Positions 58,160 to 64,000 of a stretch of DNA of 64,000 bases are shown in pieces. The stretch covers positions 30,953,001 to 31,017,000 of the forward strand of contig BSWB01000003.1 of the NCBI GenBank assembly GCA_033239125.1, read 5' to 3'. The notes below the pieces were generated by a model. The model saw only the letters and a list, made by a program, of their open reading frames with translations. It was not told where the DNA came from and did no database searches. Position numbers and translations under genes: made by a program. The stretch's first letter is position 1, and each line of letters begins with the position of its first letter. This stretch comes from Fagopyrum homotropicum (taxonomy: Eukaryota > Streptophyta > Magnoliopsida > Caryophyllales > Polygonaceae).

Positions 58160-60100
58160 TGTAACAGCCGGTTTGGTTCCTCCCTGTCACAACCTCCGCA
58201 GTCACAGTGGGCCTCAATTCTATAGTGTAATGTTGAGGCACAAACCGAGCTCTCATCAAGGCCTTCATGTGCGCCCAAGTAACTACCGGTGCATCCAAAG
58301 TTCTCCTCCTTTCCTTCACCAAATCATCCCACCATATCATAGCATAATCAATAAACTCAAGAGCTGCGAAACCGCATTTGTGGTCCCGACAAAGTCGAGG
58401 CGCCCCTGCGGATGATCTCAAATCGTGAAGATTTGTTTTTCTTCCGCTTTATTATTTCCCTTCCTTTCTTAGAAGATCCAATCTTCTATCTTTTGGGCCG
58501 TCTTTCCTTCTATCCTTAGCCCTAATTCTAATCTTCCTTTTTTTTTTTTGGAGCCGTGCCCTATATATTCCTGCCTTCTCTTCCGTTTTTTCTTATTGCT
58601 TACGTTCTTCTTCAACCTTGAGCCAAGCTACAGCCTTTCCATGCGAACCTTTGTAGAAACTTTGTAAGTTCTTCATCCTTTCATCCCTCCGTCATTCATG
58701 AATCTCTTGTTGCATGCTTCTTCTTCTCCTCCTTCTTTTCTTCTTCCTTCTTCTTAACATGAATCAAGACCGAGTCTTGTTCTTGTTTGTCCTTCTTTAT
58801 TGTTGCGTATGTGTTTCCAGGCTCCTATGGTTGAGTGTTGTCGTGTGTGGATTAAAGATTGAAGCTTTGGTCTCCTTGTTGTTTTGTTGCTGTCAAAGAA
58901 AGCCCCGACGCTGCTTTTGTTTGTACACCGCCCCCACGGCTGTAAGCTGATGCCCCTGCGGCTGAACCTTGTCACCGCCCCTGCGCCTTCTATCAACCGT
59001 CCCTACGGTTTCTCTACAGTAACTCCCATCTTTAGTGAGTTGCTTCCACCCTTGCTTCTTTTCCCATTCCTTATGCTAGATCATGCTAGGATGGACCTAA
59101 ATGACTAGGGTGAATGCAATTATTGGCTTGTTGATACTTGTGAGTTGTTTATGCTTTGAGAGCCTTGCGCTTGTGTTGTTGTTCCTTGTGAACCTTTAGA
59201 CTAGGAATCGTTCTTCCTAGCATGTTGGAGATCCTTAGAGATCATTGAGACTAGAAGTAGGAACCTTCTAGCACACTTCAGTAGACTAGAAATATGTAGA
59301 CTTCTAACATTCGGTTAGTTTCTTATGCGTGATGCCTTGTCTGAGCATGCATAGATCTTTCTTTCGGGAAGCTAAGTAGTTTAGTTGAGTTTGTGTACCT
59401 TTGATTCATGTAAGCCCCTTGGACCTACTTAGTTGTGTTCCGTCTATTAGTTTGACCGTTTTGGTGGTGTTTGGTTGCTTTATCGTTATAACAGAAAACC
59501 GGACTAGGATGACCTTATACCGTAATTGGCCCAAGTGTATTATAACCGGGCGGTGACCACTTATCCAGTTCCGAATTAGAAAACTGAGAGGTGCTCTTGC
59601 GATCAGGCCCACATGTAACGGATAGATGCATCTGATCTATTCATGTCGGTAACGGAAACGAAGGCGAGTTTCGGGAGATTCTCGTGTGACAAAAGTAGTT
59701 GAATTAGTAATGGATAACTACTATAAAGATAATAACCGGTTGTGTGTGAGCATGCTAAGTTTTTATATTCTTATATGAGTTTGTGCATTTACTGTCTTTC
59801 CGATATCTAAAATGTTAGCTAACGGTTTATACCGATGTTGTAGATGTCCTGCATGTTAGAGATGCTGCTGAGTGATCCGGACAGAGTGGTCAGTCGGGGT
59901 TTATATCGGGGTTTATATTTCAGTTGTTGTCTTTTCCAGTTTGTTGTTGAACTCAGCTGAGAGTCTTTCGCTTATTTTGTTTTTTCATTTATTTGTGGCT
60001 TGTTGCAAGATCCGATGTTCTTGTTGTTACTTTGAGGGTGGGACCCATTGTGAGGTCCTAGCCCGTAACACTCCGAGTTTCTAGAATTTGGGGTGTTACT
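58160..60100 (+). repeat. Element E 5' LTR
   Basis: It begins TGTAACAGCC and ends GGGTGTTAC just before a tRNA-iMet primer site. It shares GAGTGATCCGGA and GGGACCCATTG with the LTR of element D. GC-rich words (GCCCCTGCGGC and variants) lie at 58402-58412 and 58930-59010. A minus-strand gag fragment lies inside its 5' part. Confidence 0.65.
58212..58402 (-). pseudogene. gag: Antisense Ty3 gag fragment inside LTR of element E
   Basis: On the minus strand it reads ALEFIDYAMIWWDDLVKERR, then VTWAHMKALMRARFVPQHY, a clear retrotransposon gag core with the Trp-Trp and RFVP boxes. The matching stretch of the second LTR copy (about 61322-61345) passes directly from GTCACTGCCCCCGCAG sequence to GCCCCTGCGG words, so this piece looks like an insertion into the LTR. 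Confidence 0.6.
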
Positions 60101-60103
60101 ATA

Positions 60104-60121
60104 TGGTATCAAAGTTCTAGG
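60104..60121 (+). promoter_or_regulatory. Primer binding site of element E (tRNA-iMet)
   Basis: TGGTATCAAAGTTCTAGG is a slightly altered initiator-Met primer site four bases after the LTR. Confidence 0.7.
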
Positions 60122-60411
60122 TTTATAACATGACACTCGTAATCTTCTAAATGCCGAATAGATTAATAAACAAAATCCGCAAGGGGTCTAAGTTTTCAAC
60201 ATGTTTTTGTTTTAAACTTGTCGGTTTGGGATAGATGTATGTGAAACCACTACTACCTCAGCGGATCTTTGCACCTTAGTTTCTTTTTCTTATGTTGGCC
60301 TGTTATGTGATTTTTTGGATTTCTACAATAGTGTAGGTTTGATAGTATGGCCTTATATATATATATATATATATCCCTATCGCAAATAGTGCGTACTAAA
60401 GCTACATCTGT

Positions 60412-61235
60412 TGTAGGGCGAGGAAGGGGACAAACACCTCTTTCACCTGCAGTCTGAGGACGAGGACGTGTAGGAAGACCTCCACTACCTAGAGGTCGGG
60501 GCCAAGCCATTGTGGCTGATCCGCCCGTCGTTGAGGAATTTGCTAAAGAGGTTGCTAAGAGTGTTGTTCACGAGGCAAGGAACGGGACCGTTGCTAGGTC
60601 CGGCGCACAAAAAGCATAGTCGATTGAGTCCGTTCGAGTGTCCAACAGAGTTTCTGCTTATCGCGACTATGTCCAAAGAGTCGAGGAGGCCATTGGGACA
60701 ACAGGACCAGCCCCTACGCCGCCGGTACTTGGGAGATCAGCTGAGGTTTTGTAGAGAGTGACACAGGTGGTAGCTACACCTGCGAGAGCTGCTGAGGACG
60801 TAAGAAATCAAGACAAGGCGAGAGAGCCGAGACCGGATTGTTGGTTGAAATCTTTCAACCAGCTGAAGATACCTCCTTTTGCCGGAAAGACACGATTGAA
60901 GGTGGAGTTATGGCTAGGACATGTTGATTCAGCTTTGGAGTCGATTCGTTTTCCAAAGGGCCGTCGAGTGGAGATAGTACAGACTTTGCTTTGAAACCAC
61001 GCTCACTACTGGTGGAGGATAGTTCACAACAAGGTCACGAGTTAGGACAATATTAGGAGCATGATCAGGGATCGCTATTGCCTTGCAGTGTTGAGGAGAG
61101 ATTGACCGTAGGACTTTCTCGAGGCTAGTTTCGAGGACATTCATATTTTTTAGATTGTCAACAAGTTTCAGGAGGAGTTATCACTGTTGGGTCCATCCGC
61201 TCCATCAAAAGAACAACACGTGTATCTATTCTCTC
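60412..61235 (+). pseudogene. gag: Element E gag remnant
   Basis: After an Arg/Gly-rich start (VGRGRGQTPLSP, then RGRGQA across one stop), the core reads FNQLKIPPFAGKTRLKVELW and LESIRFPKGRRVEIVQTLL. Later pieces read WWRIVHNKV and FQEELSLLGP. Stops interrupt it. The sequence then passes straight into LTR-like sequence at about 61240, so the rest of gag and all of pol are missing. Confidence 0.6.
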
Positions 61236-61239
61236 GGAG

Positions 61240-61622
61240 GCTGTGAGAGTTTATGTAAGCTCCCAGTTTTTACCTTCACCGCCCCCGCGATGAAGAAGGC
61301 TGCCCCAGCGGCCTTGATGTTTGTCACTGCCCCCGCAGTGACAAGGGCCGCCCCTGCGGCTGAGGCAATCCGCCCTTGTAGATTTGCTGCAAATCGCGCC
61401 AAATCTGTTTTTCGTTCGTTTTATCTTCCTTCCATAGATAATAATATCCGATCTTCTATCTATGGGCCGGCTTCCTTATCTTTTTTCTAACCATAGACGT
61501 CCTTCCTTTTATCTTTTCTTCCTCTCCTATATATTCCCGTCTTTTCTCCTTTGTAATCTTGCTGAACATGTAAGTTCCTTCTTATATGTTTCTTCCTCAC
61601 GTTCATGTGATGCTGCAGTATG
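61240..61622 (+). repeat. Second LTR of element E, 5' part
   Basis: GC-rich words (ACCGCCCCCGCG, GCCCCAGCGGCC, GCCCCTGCGGCTGAGG) are followed by CCGATCTTCTATCTATGGGCCG and CTATATATTCCCGTCTT. These match 58402-58590 in the first LTR. The copy is cut at 61622 by element G. Confidence 0.6.
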
Positions 61623-61917
61623 TGTTAGCATGAAATATTGCGATATTCTAGTAACTTATTCTAGTTGTTTTTCATTCATTATTGTGTTCATGGATAAGGC
61701 ATTGAAGCATTTGTTAGCTTGTTCACCTATATTTTCGATATGGAGGTCTACATTAGTTTTGTGATTGATTATAGGTGAATAAAAGTTGAAACCGGACCAT
61801 TTGAGAGAGAAAAGAGAGGATTCGATCATATCAAGGGATTAGGAACACATCAAGGAAGCTAAAGAAGGAGCTAGGATGAAGAATGTCATGACACAAAGGA
61901 AACCACAAGTAATCTAC

Positions 61918-62110
61918 ACTTCCACGCCCTAAATTACGGCCGTAGAAGAGTCCACGCTCTAAACCACGGCCGTGGATCTTGACATCATGAGCGTGGAGCA
62001 TTCCAGTAAGTTACACGGCCTAAAGTACGGTCGTGGAAGATGAGAAACACCGTAAACCTTTCCACGCCCTATTTCCACGGTCGTGGAACATCAGAAGACC
62101 GTGATTTAGG
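61918..62110. repeat. CCACGGCCGTGG word island, U3-side of G LTR
   Basis: Words include TCCACGCCCTAAATTACGG, AACCACGGCCGTGGAT, GAGCGTGGA, TACACGGCC, TACGGTCGTGGAA, TCCACGCCC, TTCCACGGTCGTGGAA and ACCGTGATTTAGG. It is the counterpart of 24075-24256 in C. Confidence 0.85.
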
Positions 62111-62664
62111 CAATCTTTTGACGAATCATTTATTGCCACATCATCTACGTATTTGGGATGGAATATTCCTCTTTCTCCACGGATAAAAAGGCGGGAAGAG
62201 GGAGTTTTTGGGGACCTCGCTTTGGAGAGTTCGCCTTAGGGTTTTCGCGAGGAACTTTGCGGGAGCACCGGCAGTTTGGATTCCCGAAGATTTTGTGTGG
62301 CGGAAGTTGCGCCCTTTTCTTAGGTTTTGAGATTGAAGACGGATTGACATCCCGTTCTTCGTGTTTGCCGAAGATCATTGTGAGGTTTTGTGTTATATTC
62401 TGATTGCGTTGAGTATTTCATTTTGTGTTTTGGATTTGAGATTGACTTTGAGTTATATTCGAGTTTTCGAGGGTTTTCATCTTTTATTCTTCTTAAATTG
62501 ATTTTTGATATCATGACAATGGTTATTGGCTAAAATCCTTTAGCAATTCTAAGGTGAAGGGTTGATAGTTGTGGCTTAGATGATGATAGATTGATCGTAA
62601 ACAGATTGGACCCTGAGAGTGTGAGAAACTTCGTCGACAACCAAGATCACATTCTGTTCTTAGA

Positions 62665-62706
62665 ATTCCACGGCCGTGGAACTCAAGAACTACCCGTGAT
62701 TTACCT
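62665..62706. repeat. CCACGGCCGTGG word island, U5-side of G LTR
   Basis: ATTCCACGGCCGTGGAAC, then CTACCCGTGATTTA. It is the counterpart of 23387-23450 in C. Confidence 0.8.
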
Positions 62707-63296
62707 TAGTTTACGAACCTTGATTTTACTTTAATCCAAAGTTAAAGATTAGCTTTAATCTAGTCTTGGTTTGCCCATTTCTAGGTAGTAGTGAGACTCA
62801 TCACCCTCTATTTTGATTTCGAGTGTCACAACCTTAATCGTTTTAGTTAGTCTTGATCCTTGGGTTATAAGTTTGGGTATTTGGGTTAAATTCTAGTCCT
62901 TAGATCCTTTTTATACTGAAGCCTCAACAACCTTTATAGAGAGTGTCATTGGGTTAGACATATAGGGTTTTGGAACTTCATCGTACATTACCTTACTTTA
63001 GCATACCTTTGCAATTCTTAACTCTGTCTTTATGTGTATAGTATATCTTGAATCGATTGCCACAATTAGATACCTGGATCTTTAGGGTTGCTGTTTTCCC
63101 CAATATTTGCAAAGCTTATTACATTTACTTGCTTGACGAATTGCGAACTGAATTTGTTCCCCCAAATCCCTGAGTTCGATACTGTGGAATTCTTGCTTTA
63201 CTACGCCAATCCGTACACTGCGGGTTCGCTTGTTTTGATTCTAGTTTTATAAATTTAAAGCTTATTTGCATGCACGCTTTTGGGCGAACAAGTTTT

Positions 63297-63314
63297 TGGC
63301 GCCGTTGCCGGGGA
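63297..63314 (+). promoter_or_regulatory. Primer binding site of element G (tRNA-Asp)
   Basis: TGGCGCCGTTGCCGGGGA lies six bases after the LTR. Confidence 0.92.
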
Positions 63315-63416
63315 TTTGGTTTAGGCCGAATTCGGTTATCGGTTGTCAAGCTTGGGAGCTTTGCTCTTATCATTTGATATCACTTTAAAGTGATAGTTGT
63401 AGGTTATCTTAGGTAT

Positions 63417-64000
63417 ATGCACAGGTCTAGCATCAACAAAGACCTCTTACCTCTTGATCAAGAACTTGAGAAGACTTTGAGAAAGAAGCTCAAAGAAAGA
63501 AAGATGGCTGAAAGTAAAGAAAGGGATATCCAAGCAGAGTTGGATGATTCCGAAGCTCGACTTAGATGGAGCGAGAAGACTCACAAGGAAGAATCGGAGC
63601 GTCATCAATTGCAAATTGATGAGCTCAAGGACATGATGCTTCAAATGAGGTTGGAGATGAGTGGTTCCAAGAAGAAGAAGAGAAGCAAACCGACAAGATC
63701 GGTTAGAACCAACTCATCCGATGAAGAGAGCGACTACTCCATGCCGTCACTAGAAGACATTGATCCAACGATCAATGCGAACCAGAATAATCCAAGACCA
63801 GCCACCAATCATCGTATCCCGGCTGGGGGTGCAATAGCCGCTCGTGTAGATGAAGAGCCAAGAACTCTTGGCCAAAGAATGGATCCGATTCAACAACCAC
63901 GCCGTCTAGGTGTGAACTTTGATGCTGACGATATTCAGGGGTTTAGCTTTAACCCACAAGTTATTACCATCGTTCGCCAAAGCTAGTTTGGAGGAACGAG
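63417..64000 (+). pseudogene. gag: Element G gag, N-terminal part, with stop codon
   Basis: The likely start at 63417 gives MHRSSINKDLLPLDQELEKT, the shared Athila gag N-terminus. A charged coiled-coil-like region, a Ser/acidic stretch (SSDEESDYSMPSLEDIDPT) and RTLGQRMDPIQQPRRLGVNF follow. A stop at 63984-63986 falls within the conserved QVITIVRQS segment, where B and C continue. The window ends 14 bases later. Confidence 0.88.

Larger units (their letters stand above)
61623..63290 (+). repeat. Element G 5' LTR
   Basis: It is 1668 bp, starts TGTTAGCATG and ends GGGCGAACA, and is related to but clearly diverged from the C LTR. Two word islands are present. Confidence 0.88.
61623..64000 (+). 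mobile_element. Element G: Athila-like element related to C, incomplete at window edge
   Basis: It has an LTR (61623-63290), a tRNA-Asp primer site and gag in the plus direction. The LTR start TGTTAGCATGAAATATTG matches the element C LTR in its own orientation. It inserted into the second LTR of element E. The right end lies outside the window, so the TSD (left flank GTATG, 61618-61622) cannot be confirmed. Confidence 0.85.

Noticed and set aside
61840..62110. Possible host promoter with palindromic ACGGCCGT sites
   Set aside because: It lies inside the G LTR and matches the C LTR island, so it belongs to the retrotransposon.

Overview
The window is repeat-rich nuclear DNA of a flowering plant. 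It is almost entirely made of LTR retrotransposons nested inside one another. The Athila-type elements (Ty3/gypsy, primer tRNA-Asp, an extra ORF after pol) and the chromovirus-like Ty3 remnants (primer tRNA-iMet) are plant lineages, and a fragment at 52233-52332 resembles the plant microtubule protein MOZART1/GIP. I cannot name the species. I find no intact host gene, no rRNA or tRNA gene and no CRISPR array.

Region 1 to 46472 is a four-level nest that can be read from target-site duplications (TSDs). The oldest layer (D) is a decayed chromovirus-like element in pieces at 1-711, 12101-13849 and 42431-44366, ending in its 3' LTR at 44367-46472. Athila-like element A (minus strand, 712-12095, TSD GTGCT) and Athila-like element B (plus strand, 13850-42425, TSD GAGGT) inserted separately into D. 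Element C (minus strand, 22795-38239, TSD GGCTG) then inserted into the env-position ORF of B. C has three LTRs of 1751 bp each and a second, almost fully deleted internal region, which indicates LTR-LTR recombination followed by deletion. All gag and pol reading frames are broken by stops and frameshifts, but a 1067-codon gag-protease frame remains open in C.

Region 46473 to 58159 is AT-rich. It holds a hAT-like DNA transposon or non-autonomous derivative (47439-51248) inserted in an ATACCAGAATTT-type array, a truncated MOZART1-like fragment, a decayed Ty3 gag with a tRNA-iMet primer site (54062-55620), and the 5' end of another decayed tRNA-Asp-primed element on the minus strand (F, about 56890-58000).

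Region 58160 to 64000 holds element E (LTR, primer site, gag remnant, then part of a second LTR). E is interrupted by element G (plus strand, 61623 onward), a relative of C that runs off the window.

The most interesting signal is non-coding and shared by the Athila-like elements A, B and C although their LTRs look unrelated. (1) Islands of short palindromic words occur, TCGGCCGA-centred in A and B and CCACGGCCGTGG-centred in C and G. They sit at matching places: twice in each LTR, in the protease-RT linker, after pol, and just before the env-position ATG. (2) A fixed motif lies 34-38 nt after the pol stop. (3) A TATA box lies about 430-445 bp before the env-position ATG in B and C. (4) A second polypurine tract lies about 1.22-1.24 kb before the 3' LTR. 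(5) A conserved 3' module carries a hairpin. Together they suggest a shared cis-regulatory layout, including an internal promoter for the third ORF.
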